64,000 bases of DNA. Origin: Hysterangium stoloniferum. Lineage: Eukaryota > Basidiomycota > Agaricomycetes > Hysterangiales > Hysterangiaceae. The translations under genes and the position numbers were made by a program. The notes below the pieces were generated by a model. It ran no database searches. It saw only the letters and a program-made list of their open reading frames with translations, and had not been told where the DNA came from. Of this stretch, positions 21,501-32,732 are shown piece after piece (positions within the stretch are counted from its first letter, which is position 1; every line of letters begins with the position of its first letter). The stretch is from the NCBI GenBank assembly GCA_015178975.1, contig WHVD01000080.1:1-64000 (forward strand), given 5' to 3'.

Positions 21501-24500
21501 GAATGTAATCTTGTCCCTGCGCAAGGAAGGTAAGAGGCCTCGAATCCAATACCCTCGTCCCAGTCGTCTGATGAAGGAAGATACTACGATCCTTTATCGA
21601 AAACGGGATCCTCCCAGTGGTTACTCTAGCATAGGAGTTGCAGCGCTCCATGTTTTCGGTCATGTAGGAACTCCCGATTCACCCGAACACGTTAAAGTTC
21701 GAATGGACATGGGAGCAGATCTTTCCCTTATATCGGAGGAATTCTACAAGGAACTGCAGGGCATGTATAAGTTGAAACAAGGACTCAAGTTACGTCTCAT
21801 CCAGCTCACGGGTAATACTAAGGTTATTGGATATGTTAATATTCCCATTTACCTGGAGGATGACAGTGGAACGTTACTGAAGTTTGCGGCAGAAACTGAT
21901 GTCGTTAGAGGAATGACGGTGCCAATTCTTTTGGGAGAAGACTTCCATATTAATTATGAAATTGGTACTCTAAGAGATCAGCCGTTGGGATCTAGACTTA
22001 TTCTCCCGGGACGACAGGGTTTTATTCCAGCCAGTTCTTCTAAGGAACCTCAACCTTTGACCTTCACCGTCAATAAGGCACCTTTCGGGAAGCATGAGAA
22101 GGAGTCATCCAAACTCACCTCTCTCCCCGATAAAGGTGTGCATACTGAAAGAGTCGCGCGAGCCTTGGAGGATTGCACTATCGATCCAGAGTCAGCCAGA
22201 CTAGTGCCTATTTTTGTTGAAGATCTAAAGGGCGAGGAATGGATTGTTGAAGGAATTGTACTGCAAAACGAGGACGGTTCTATATTAGCCACACCAATCA
22301 CGGCAATTTCAAGGAATAGTGCGGCAGTACCTTTAGCCAATCCATCGCTAACCCCTAAGACTATCCGACGAGGGGAGACAATAGGGATAATTCATGACCC
22401 CGCTTGTTGGGCTCACAAGCCCAGGTCACTCGAGGAGAAAGGTTTAATGGTAGCAGGCGCGACCAAGATCGCACACCTTATCGAAAGTCTCTCTCAACTT
22501 GAGGAGGACCGTCAAGTCGCCTCAGAAAGGCCTAAGCCATCTGTTGAACCAGAGATTGCAGACGATTTCGAACCGCCTGGTCCTAAGACGGCTGCAGTGG
22601 CTGATAATGAGAAATTTGCCTCAGAGGATCTTCACAAGTTAGTCAATTTGGGACCAGATATACCAACGGAGGTCCTGCCACGTCTCAGATCAGTTTTGAC
22701 TGAGAACGTTAAGGCTTTCGGAGTCGACGGACGGTTAGGGCAAGTGGAATGTAGAGTCCCTGTCCCCTTGAAAGAGGGAGCCCAGCCCATATCCATGCCT
22801 ATGTTCCCTTCGTCCCCTGCCAATAGGAGAGTTATAGACGAGCAAATGGATACCTGGTTCGAACAGGGTGTCATTGAACCATCTAAAAGCCCCTGGGGAG
22901 CACCAGCCTTTGTAGTATATCGCAATGGTAAACTGCGGGTGGTCATCGACTATCGGAAACTTAATCATCTCACTGTTCCAGACGAATTCCCTTTACCACG
23001 TCAATCGGAGATTATGCAGGCGCTGTCGGGGTCAAATGTTCTTTCTTCTTTCGATGCGCTAGCTGGGTTTACTCAATTAGAAATGTTGGAGGACAATAAA
23101 CCCAAAACAGCCTTTAGATCCCATAGAGGGCTGTGGCAATTTAAAAGGATGCCATTTGGGCTCAGAAACGGCCCCTCCACATTTCAGCGCGTCATGCAAA
23201 CAGTTTTAGCACCCTACTTGTGGATTTTTTGTTTAGTCTACATCGATGACATAGTCGTATTCTCTAAGAACTGGGATGATCATTTGCTTCACCTGAATCA
23301 GGTGCTTGGCACTATCGCTTCGGCCGGTATCACTCTCTCTCCCAAGAAATGTTTTATCTGATATAATTCGATATTGTGGTTGGGTCATAAAGTATCTAGG
23401 CTGGGTTTTTCAACCCACCAAGAAAAAGTTCACGCTATCTTGGAATTGGTCCCACCCACTAAGGTTTCTGACCTACAACGGTTCCTTGGAATGGTCCTTT
23501 ACTTTTCAGCATATATACCATTCTATTCATGGATGGTGTCCCCTTTATTTTCGCTCCTAAAAAAGGGAACACCCTGGACGTGGACTGCTGAACATGTCCG
23601 AGCTTATGAGGATGTTAAAACCGCATTAGGATCAGCTCCAGTGCTGGGACATCCAGTTAGTGGGATGCCCTACCGATGGTATACGGACACTTCGGATTTT
23701 GCCTTGGGTTGTTGCCTCCAACAAGTCCAGAAGATGGCTTTAGGAGACTTAGTGGACACTAAAATCTATGCCCAAGCTAAATTGGCTTTTGACCGTGCGC
23801 AGGACGTGCCATCCTTTGTTCATCAGTACAAAACCAAACAGCCCGAGATTGAGTGGTCGGATTCATGGGGATCCACTTTTGAGGCGACCGAAGTTACTGT
23901 TGAACGAGTCATTGCATATTGGAGTCGCATGCTGAAACGCGCTGAGCGTAACTATTCTGCTACTGAACGGGAAGCATTAGCAGCAAAGGAGGGACTAGTC
24001 CACTTTCAACCTTTCATTGAAGGTGAACATGTCCTGCTCATTACGGACCATGCAGCTCTGCAATGGGCTAGATCTTACGAGAACACTAATCGTCGACTAG
24101 CCGCATGGGGGGCGATATACGCTGCATTTCCAGGTCTTGAGATTTTGCATCGAGCAGGGAGAGTTCACAGCAACGTGGATCCTCTGTCCAGACTCCCTCG
24201 GGTACCAGCTTTCGTGAGCCCTATTAGAGATGATTTGCAGGCTATCACCTCGACCTCTCTGGACAAGAGTACTGAAGAAAAACTATGGAAGGACGAACCC
24301 GCTAAGAAAGCGGTCTTCTCTACCATACTCGATTCTATGGAACCTTTCGGAGTAACTCAAAAGGTCCGACTGTCAGAATGGGATTCTCATAACGCAATAA
24401 GGAACGACCAGGAAGATGAGTCTGACTTCGCATTGCGTCATCCTCAGCTACTAATCAGCATCGAGGAGGGATATATAAAGAAATTTCTAGAGGGTTATTC

Positions 24501-25971
24501 AAAGGACCCGGTTTTCAGGAATCTCTACGCTTTAGATACCCCTTCACCCAATGCGGTTGTTACTCCTTCTCACTACTTCGTGGGAGCAAACCGACTCCTG
24601 TACTTTCACGACTTGGACTGGAAAAGTTGAGTCTGTGCACCCAGAACCATGATTAACTCGATTCTAAGGTTGGTACATGATAACCCTTTTGAGGGAGGAC
24701 ACGCCGGAGGCCAGCGGTTGTTCAACCTGATGAAAGACCGGTTCTTTTGGCCAAGAATGCTACAAGATTGCATGTTGTACGCGCGTACCTGCGATATCTG
24801 CCAAAAAACCAAAGTTGATCGCACCGCTCATCAAGGAGCCCTCAGACCAGCTGACGTACCTTTTAGGCCATTCGAGGTAGTTTCTATGGACTTAATCACT
24901 GTACTACCCGATTCAGGAAAGGATTCGTATTCCGCAGTCTTCATTGCCATTGATAAATTGACGCGTTACGCTATTACAATACCTACCTTTTCGAACCTTA
25001 CGGCTGAAGGATTCGCACGAATATTTGTCAAACAGGTAGCAAGCCCCTTTGGACTGCCCTCTCGAATAATCTGTGACCGGGATAAGAGATGGACCTGCAG
25101 GTTTTGGCGGGAAGTCTGTAAGATCTATGGTACCACCCTTGCGGTATCTTCAGCTCATCATCCTCAAACAGATGGGCAAACGGAGAATATGAATGCGACC
25201 ATAGAACAGATGCTCCGAGCCTATTGTGCCTCTGCTAAGGAAAGCTGGTCCCAGTGGATTGAGGTAGTTGTTCATGCATACAACTCGACTGTTCACAGTT
25301 CCACAAATTATGCCCCGGCCTTCTTATTAATGGGATACCTCCCAAGAGGAATGTCTCGAGTCCTAGGAGGTGACGAGCCCCTAGTTCCTAGAGAACTATC
25401 AGACAGCCCTATGGCCGACCAATGGATCCTCGAGCTAGAAAATCATCGGCAGATGGCGCGGGATTCAATCGCTCGAGCCCAAGAGATTCAAGCACGAGCG
25501 TATAACAAGAAGCAAAGACCTGTAGAAGATATCTCTGAGGGAGACTTTGTATTGGTGAACCCCCACTCCCTCGAACTGGTGGAAGTCAAGGGAATGGGGA
25601 AGAAACTGATACAAAGACGGATTGGACCATTCGAGGTCCTTGAGAAATTGAACTCTCAAGTATTTAGGCTTAAGATTCCCCCGGAGTATCCGATGCATCC
25701 AGTCATTAATCGGGATCATCTGCGGAAATATCAACCCTCTCCTCCCAAGCTAGGTCCAAGACCCCAACTTGAGAACCTAAGAGAGTTGAAATCAGATCAT
25801 GAAGAATATGAAGTCGAAGCTATTGTTGGACATAGAAAACAGCGAAATCGTCTGCTATTTAGGGTGCGCTGGAAAGATTATGGACCCGAAGAGGATTCGT
25901 GGTTAAGCAGCACTAACCTCAGAAATGCTCCGGCACTTCTGAGGGCATACAAGGCACTGTTCAAAATTTAA
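18550..25971 (+). pseudogene. gag-pol: gag-pol polyprotein of Element III with two in-frame TGA codons
   Basis: One frame of 2,474 codons including the final TAA, interrupted only by TGA at 23359 and 24628, so almost intact. Order (codon numbers): Gag from MTTGKNQT, with a 72-bp tandem duplication at 18679-18822; CCHC zinc knuckle from 796; protease motif at 1053 reading DMGA where the family needs DTGA; reverse transcriptase with YIDD at 1564; RNase H with the first Asp at 1713; integrase zinc region, then catalytic Asp 2114, Asp 2176 and Glu 2212 (the D35E spacing); and a C-terminal chromodomain (about 25800-25950) with VRWKDYGPEEDSW. The chromodomain would direct integration to marked chromatin. 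Both TGA codons and the ACG to ATG protease change are C to T changes relative to Element II. Gag and Pol lie in one frame with no shift site. Confidence 0.93.
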
Positions 25972-26333
25972 TGGGATATATGCGCTCAAGGAATCATCTA
26001 TTCTATCATTTATTCCATTTCTTTCGTAACTTCCTTTCAGAAATATCTCAGTCACTCAACGAGCCATCTCATTGGCTTTTATTCTCTTTCATTTTTCTAT
26101 CCCTCCGGTCGATTGGGACAACCACTAATTGGTGGCGGACACATTTACCCAAAACCCAGCCACAATTAATGAATTTTATTTAATGACCAACCGAGCGGAG
26201 TTTCAATTCAATATATATAAAAAGAAAAAGTACACGTAAATTTACGTAAATTTTCTTTATCTTTCATACCACGTCCTTCACCTATCTACAGCCCTTCCCT
26301 CTACCTTCAACTTCACCACTTTATCGTGCTACA
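25972..26333 (+). promoter_or_regulatory. Pol 3' flank and internal promoter of the accessory gene
   Basis: After the pol stop come about 200 bp without a gene, then the motif AACCGAGCGGAG followed by TATATATAAA (about 26208) and a long pyrimidine-rich leader up to the ATG at 26334. Element VII has the same order at 53800-53903: AACCGAGCGGAG, then AATATAAAA, a CT-rich leader and an ATG. The repeated arrangement in two diverged copies suggests that the downstream gene is transcribed from its own start. Confidence 0.55.
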
Positions 26334-28932
26334 ATGCTCCCATTCCAACAAAACAAGCAAGTCCTCCCTAAGTTCAAAAAGGTCCCGCGGGCCCCGACAG
26401 CCAGTACATCCATGACTGGCGGGGGATTCATCACCCGCATGCCTCGTACAGACAATGTCGAGAGCAATCGGGGTACCCAAGAATCAACCCCCCTGTCGAC
26501 TTTCTCCTTTGGTGATGAGGTGGGGGGAAATACCGGTACAGATTGGAGCAAGCCGTTAGGGCCCTCCGTCAGACTGTCATCAGAGGAAGTCGCTGCTACT
26601 ATGCGGAGGCAGGAAACATTTATGGAAGAACACAATGCAAGGAGGCTCACCCGCAAAAGAGAAAGGTGCGCTGAGTACAGAAGTCAACAGGAGGCGAGGG
26701 GAGCAAGAGAAGGAGTCCCCTCCAAGTGACAGCGGCATGAGTACAGAGCGCAATTTGGAAACAGAGCTTCCGTGCCGATCCTTCCCCCCCCCGGGAGAGA
26801 AATGGGCCGACTTCGCGGAGACCGATGATAGTGAGGGTGGGACGCCTTGCATTAGGACGATGGGAACCAAGAGCTGGAAGGAGAAGGAGGGTACCATCTT
26901 TTATGACTGGGAACTACTTCGACGCATTAAGTTGCAACAAATAGTTCTTACTCGAGGGGACGGTCAAACGTTGCCCCAGCGAGAAAAGGGACACCGTAGG
27001 GGACCAATCGATTTTTCCTCGGATGAGGATGAGGAGGAAGATGAGAGCAGGAATGGTGCGTATAGCATCCGATATCTGGGAGAGGATTGCCATGAAGGGT
27101 TCCTTCTCCCGTCGAAAGTTCGCTTCGTAACCAGCGACCTCAACCAAAGACAAACACGGAGACCGTCATCCAGAGTATGGAGGGGTCACTGCCCTAGTCA
27201 ACAGTCACTGGAATGCGAACCTTCCACGATTCCGGTCCCACGTCTTTCACCAACGTCGAGGCCCCTTCCCATCATTCACTCAACACATACTCCCTCAGCC
27301 CCGATTCTAACGCCTCATCTACCTCCCTCCCCAAAAGCTGTACCGGTCCCAACCTCATTTAGGATGTTGAGGCCCCCTCCCATCCTTCACCCAGCACACA
27401 CTCCCTCAGCCCAACGTGAACCTTCCCCGATTCCAGTCCCACGCCTTTCACCAACGTCGAGGCCCCTTCCCATCCTCCTTCCAGCACACACTCCCTCAGC
27501 CCCAATTCTGGTGCCTCGTCTCTCTCCCTCCCCGAAAGCTATACCGGTCCCAACCCCACTTCCGCCGTCACCGGGTGTGAGGAGTATGCTTTTACCACAG
27601 TTTCATTGTGGTAAAACACTCCTTTTATTTCATTTATATTTTACATATTTTATTCATATTTTTCTATCTTTCATATTCTTCGAATCTTGCATATTTCATT
27701 AGTTCGAAGCATTGTGTATACTTGTGGGTGCACTCAGCACCAATTAGAACTCAGACACACTTTAACCCAAGAACCACCACTCGTAAGACACAAACTAGGT
27801 CTACTACGAGCGGTGATCAGGGTAACGTGTCAGCTACTACATAGGTAGCATTATCTGAACTACTGAATACTTCTGGCCTCGAACTATAACAGTCGAGGCC
27901 TCCACTCGAACCATCGCACTGATTGGCTCCTTCGTCATCTCGTGCTCTTTCTCTCATTTTCTCTTATATTGCACCGAATAGGTCAATATCCTTTCTTTCT
28001 ACTCATTTCTTCGTATATAGAACGGTCAGAACTTCCGCCACTCTTCACACCGGGTATCCCTCCCGACTCTCCGTATTCATATTGTGTGTCCTTAGATAGC
28101 CCTATCCAGGACCTTCCACCAGAGCGAATGGATGTCGATTTGGACCCTCCTACACCGGACGTCATCGTTCCCATGGCAAGGAGAAAGGCGAAGGAGATGC
28201 AGAAAGCCACCACTCCTCTCCGAGAGCGATCCCCTATTCCCATCCTTGACAGCCCGCTTCCCCCCACTGAGCCCATATCCACAACTTTCTGGATGTGAGT
28301 AGCTGTCAACTACCCTTCCAAACAGTTTCCTGTCAGAAGGGTGCTATCACAGCTCGTGCCGGTACTTCAGCAACCAGTCCTTCAAGGGAGCCTTAAGGGT
28401 TGTCGCGGTCTGGCTCTATTGTCGGAGATAATGGAGGATTTCTATCTCTCATTCGAGGATCTCGCAGAGGGGAAGAACTTTGCGTGAGCAGCACAGGAGA
28501 TTAAACTCTCTATGTTCTGGCACATCATAGTGAAGCTTCACCGTCTGCCCCCAGACTCAGCGAGTGTCCTCTCTATTGCTGGCTTAGTAGATTTACTCGA
28601 GGCCCTCGTCCTGACGCCTCCCAGAGACCACCATGCAGCCACACGTTCCTGCCCCGCTACCCGCGTTTTCGTTTCCCCTCCCCAATGCTCCTCTTCTCGC
28701 GCGGATTTCCACTCCGCTGGTTAGTGTCCACGCAGTCATTCGTTGCAGAGAGAAAGCCTACAGACGATGGGCCGACTCCTTGTACAGGAATTCTAGTGAT
28801 TTGACTCGGGCGAGAATAGCCGAATCCTTCAGAGTAAAAAGGGAACGATGGGGAAACATCATTTTGGACCTTGGGGGATCCTCACAGGAAGCTTGGGGCG
28901 GCATCCCAGATGCTCTTCGACACCTTGTATAG
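26334..28932 (+). pseudogene. Accessory gene downstream of pol, family unknown, broken
   Basis: ATG at 26334 opens a frame (MLPFQQNKQVLPKFKKVPRA) with a charged helical region (about codons 85-120). A frameshift near 26700-26720 moves to the frame 26730-27575, which has acidic stretches (SSDEDEEEDES) and Pro-rich repeats of the type PVPRLSPTSRPLP. A solo LTR-D splits it at 27576. The coding sequence resumes at 28050, meets TGA at 28296 and again near 28480, shifts frame near 28632 and ends at 28930-28932. The C-terminal part is shared with 7951-8612, and its last segment resembles the remnants at 35247-35451 and 60060-60205. No enzyme motif, signal peptide or membrane segment is visible, so it is not an obvious envelope protein. 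Function is unknown. Confidence 0.65.
27576..28049 (+). repeat. Solo LTR-D in the accessory gene (target duplication CCGGG)
   Basis: 474 bp from TGTGAGGAGTATGC to CTCTTCACA, flanked by CCGGG at 27571-27575 and 28050-28054. The reading frame of the accessory gene continues across if the insertion and one duplication are ignored. Confidence 0.95.
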
Positions 28933-28940
28933 CACATCCC

Positions 28941-28957
28941 TTCGAACTGGGGGGCAC
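28941..28957 (+). promoter_or_regulatory. Polypurine tract of Element III
   Basis: TTCGAACTGGGGGGCAC directly before the 3' LTR. The same tract precedes 3' LTRs at 60210-60226 and, on the minus strand, at 35229-35245. A close variant is at 7951-7968. It would prime plus-strand DNA synthesis. Confidence 0.85.
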
Positions 28958-29599
28958 TGTGAAGGGTATGCATATATGCATAATTGGACTAAGGAATAAT
29001 AGTTGGGTTATAGTACTTTATTATTTTCTTTTTATTTTCTTCATTTACATTCTTTCTATATTTCGAGTATACCCTTATTTTGTAGTTTGAAGCTTTGTGT
29101 ATACGTATGGGTGCTCTCGGCACCAAACAAGAGACACTTTTTACCCAACAGACACCACCTCTTAAATGACCCAGATGTCGAATAGCGAGAGGTGTCAAGG
29201 GTAACGTCTCAACTACCTATAAAGGTAGTGTTCTCTTGCATACTCACAGACTTTGGACTCGAACCGCAAAGGTCGAGCTCCACTCTAAGGTCTTTGCGCT
29301 CGTCGACATTATAGTCGACTCGCGCTATTATCCCTTTACTTTAGATATTCGGCCTCTCGTTGATTATCTATCTTACATCTAGCTACAAGTTGTACCGTGA
29401 AGGTCAGCTCTTTCATTCTTCATTCTAGCCGTCAAGAGCAACTGTACAGTTGCTCTTGTGACGCGTTGCATGTCTCCTTACTAGTACGGCCAGTCTAGTA
29501 ATCTACGGTATTGTACTGAACAGTCAATACCTGCTAGTAGTAGTTGAATAAACGCTATACTTCATATATTGAACGGTCAGAATCTATCGACTCTTCACA
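28958..29599 (+). repeat. LTR-B, 3' LTR of Element III
   Basis: 642 bp, TGTGAAGGGTATGCATAT to CGACTCTTCACA. Hairpin modules are seen at 29258-29277, 29388-29409 and 29507-29531, plus a palindrome GAGCAACTGTACAGTTGCTC at about 29436. Confidence 0.93.
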
Positions 29600-32024
29600 C
29601 CTCCATTGGGTTCTGCGCGGAGCACTTGTTAATAGAGACATAGTGCGACATCCTGCCCACATGGGGGCAGTCGATCTTGAAATGCTCTAAACTCCCACAA
29701 ATCCAACACTCCTTCGGAGGTTTGACGATGCTTTTCTTGTCACTTCATTCGAAAAAGAACTTGCCGTGTTTCTTACCCTGCTTAGCATTCGATCTCCTAG
29801 GGACGGTTTTATCCTCGAGTTCGCCGAGGAGGACGTGACTTCAGTTAGTGTGGTCAATTCCTCCAGAGTGTTCTTCCTCATGCCAGGGATCCGACTCGTC
29901 TTGCTCGGCGATCATGACTCTAGGCCTTTGGAACCGATAACGCTCTCGATGTGTTTGAACCCAAGCGTTAATCAACGCCTCTTGTAAATTGTTCGTATAA
30001 GTCTGCAGGCTCATGATGTCGTTGATAGGTTGTCCCTGTAGAAGGTAAAGCCATTCCGTGGGCAGCGTCAGGATGAGTCTGCGTGTTTCATCCTTCCAGT
30101 TTTGGTGGAACCCGTACAGGAATCAATAGAGCTTGACCCTCCACTGAATGTACTGAATGGGTGTCTCACGATTGTGGCTGATTTGACGAAACTTCATGGC
30201 CTCCCATTCTAGAGCTAAAGATTCGCGCCAACGAGTTCCAAGTAATCCTTCTATGATGCCCCAAAGAAACGATCTGTGAGATCGACTAAATTCAGTGCGA
30301 TGTTCACAGTCTAGGGTGCTCCACCAGATCTTGGCATCGCCGGTGAGTCGTCTTGGCAGAGCAACTCCCAACAATGTGCTCATGGAGTCTGAGATCTCCA
30401 AGAGACTCATAATATCCATGATGTAGTCCAACGCCTTGGGTTGAGTCCCATCATATTCGGGAAGATCTGACCATTTTATCTTGATGTCGTTGGTGTTAAG
30501 AGCGATCCTTTTATCCTTAGGTAAGTCATCGATAGGCGCGCTGGCTCGAGGCTGCATCGGAGTTTGAAAGGGAGAGTCATGTACTCTACTGTGGTGCCCC
30601 CCACGTCCCAAATGCCCTCCGTAGCTTGAGGCACTAGAACTCTCTGATGAATTACTAGGGGGTCCTCCTGTTGGCAGAATGGGGTTGGAGGAGATCGGCA
30701 GGGAATGGCGGGGTTCGACTGGATTCAGCGATCCTCGACCAGCAGCCTGACCAGCTATACCCTCAGTGAATGCGGTAGAGAAAGACGGTCGACCCCTGTT
30801 GGTGACTGATCGATTCCTAGTCGTAGTTTGTTCCTCACCAATGTTAGAGTTACCCAGAATTCGTTCGAATGTGATGCAGGAGCGGTGAATTTCCTGATGG
30901 GGAACAGGGCTAGGTTCCGTGGCGATTCCTCTCTCGATTTCGACCATATTCAAAGGTCGACAAGGTTGAGGTTGATAGAGGGGGATGCATACCTCCATTC
31001 CCTTTTCCTGAAGACATTCGACAACCTGCATCCTCATGTCTGACAGGAAGTCTTGCAAAATGATGGGACGATTAAGCCAATGAAGGAAACAAGTGTCGGG
31101 AGACCCATTCAGGGTACGAACAAATGAACTTGTTGTGGAGATGGGCGAATCGGGTACCTGGATGGAATCACCATAAGGGTAAAGCACCTCCAAAACCATC
31201 TTATCGAGTCTTCTCTGATTTCGCCTTAACCGACCCCTTACAGTAAAATACGCAAACGAAGAATTCCAAGTAATCCCATTAAGAGACTCCTCCAGCATCC
31301 GAATGTATATATACTGGTAGTCGACTTTGGGGACGATGTGATCCCCACCGAGTAGGATGTGAAGGATTTGTAACACGTCATCGTGCGTGCAGAGCGCTTC
31401 GAGGAATGAAGAGAACACTTCTTGTTTAAGAACCGTCCTCCCTCCTTCCATAACAGAAGTAACTTCACTCGACCATTCGGGGATCGAGCGAGTTAGATCC
31501 TCAAGGGTTCCAGGTCACGTGAATAGATCTTGCGCCGATAAAATGGCCTGATAACGACCTAACCAGACTGCTACAGTCGCCAGTAGAAGAGGGTAATCCG
31601 AATTATACTCCTCCACGAAGGGAGTAACCTGATCCGCAGGGATTCGATCGGCATAGTACGCATCCCATTGTAAGTCGATGGGTTGAGCATAGATCATATG
31701 ACCCCTGAAGAATTGCTTAAGGATGACCTGTCTAGGCGGGAATGAGAGAATGGGTTTGGGAGCATGGGTAGTCTCGACATTAGCTCCTGGAATGTTCAAC
31801 TGCTCAGTCGGCGGACGTTCTTCTCGTGGACTTGGGGGGGCTTTTGTTGATGGTCCAGCTGCTGCTCCGGGAGGACTCCCAGGAAGAACTGGTTTTTGAA
31901 AAGTCAACGAAGACTTCCTCATGGTGACATTACAGGGTGGTTCCAGACTCGCAGGTCTTTGACGAGGTTTTGAATTACTCTGGGTCATCGAAGGTCTCGA
32001 CGTTTGGTTCTTGCCAGTAGTCAT
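29600..32024 (-). pseudogene. gag: Gag of Element IV, decayed and cut at the zinc knuckle
   Basis: ATG at 32024 starts MTTGKNQTSRPSMTQSNS, nearly identical to Gag of Element I. The frame continues leftward in one phase with in-frame TGA codons near 31515, 30123 and in 29750-29840, and reaches the knuckle CWICGSLEHFKIDCPH at about 29663-29710. It ends at 29600 against the 3' LTR of Element III, just after NKCSAQNPME. Compared with Element VII the TGA codons stand where CGA is expected. Protease and pol are absent, so it cannot be autonomous. Confidence 0.88.
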
Positions 32025-32102
32025 TTACGTGCTTAGAAGCTTATAGTCGTAAGATATCGTTTTTTCTTCGTAGGGAAAGTACGGTCCGGCCCGGATCACC
32101 AC

Positions 32103-32732
32103 TGTGAAGAGTAGTGGAAGTTCTAACCGTTCTATATACGAAGGATATCAACCGTTTAGGTACGACACTAAGATGTATTGACTGTCGAAGTCTAATACAG
32201 AATGAACGCGTATTGACTACTTAGTTCAATACAGTAGAGGGAAGTAGCTATCTAGAATAAGGTAGAGAGCTAAAATGAATAAGTAGAATCGACTGTCAAG
32301 TGCGGTTCTGAACGACTGCTCGAGAGTAAAGTAGAGTACTAGAGAGTTGAATAATAGAGTAGCGTGGATGTAGTCCATGCGAGTTGAGATAAGGATTGAG
32401 CTTTGACTGGTACAGTTCGAAACTCTGATAGAGTAGATAGCTAAAGCCCATCTGTGACAGTCGAGACAATACACCAATCACAACTTACAGGACACTAATG
32501 GGTGTCTGGGTAAGTCGTGGTTGCGGTGTAAAAAGTGTCTGAGTTCTAAACTACGGGTGCTAGAATACATAAGTCTGGCATGTGTGCACCCACAAGAGTC
32601 AATGTACTGCATACATAGGTCGTCGAACTAATTATAGATATAATAAAAGAGAGAAAATAGAAATAATAAAGGAGATATAGTAAGAGCTCATCCGACTATA
32701 TTTCCTGAGTGTATTTTGCCATACCTCTCACA
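32103..32732 (-). repeat. LTR-A, 5' LTR of Element IV
   Basis: 630 bp on the minus strand. The primer-binding site (GTGGTGATCCGGGCC on the minus strand) is at about 32088-32102. The right flank is gag of Element V, into which Element IV is inserted just past the zinc knuckle of that gene. Confidence 0.92.

Larger units (their letters stand above)
17355..29599 (+). mobile_element. Element III: near-complete chromovirus LTR retrotransposon
   Basis: 12.2 kb between two LTR-B copies (17355-18473 and 28958-29599). In order it contains the primer-binding site, gag-pol (18550-25971), an internal promoter (about 26195-26333), the accessory gene (26334-28932, split by a solo LTR-D) and a polypurine tract (28941-28957). 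The flanks differ: CCACC in the integrase of Element II on the left, CCTCC in minus-strand gag of Element IV on the right. The two ends therefore did not come from a single simple insertion, and exchange between elements is likely. Confidence 0.85.

Noticed and set aside
26334-28932. Accessory gene as an envelope gene
   Set aside because: No signal peptide, membrane anchor or fusion-type segment is visible. Its composition is acidic and Pro-rich.
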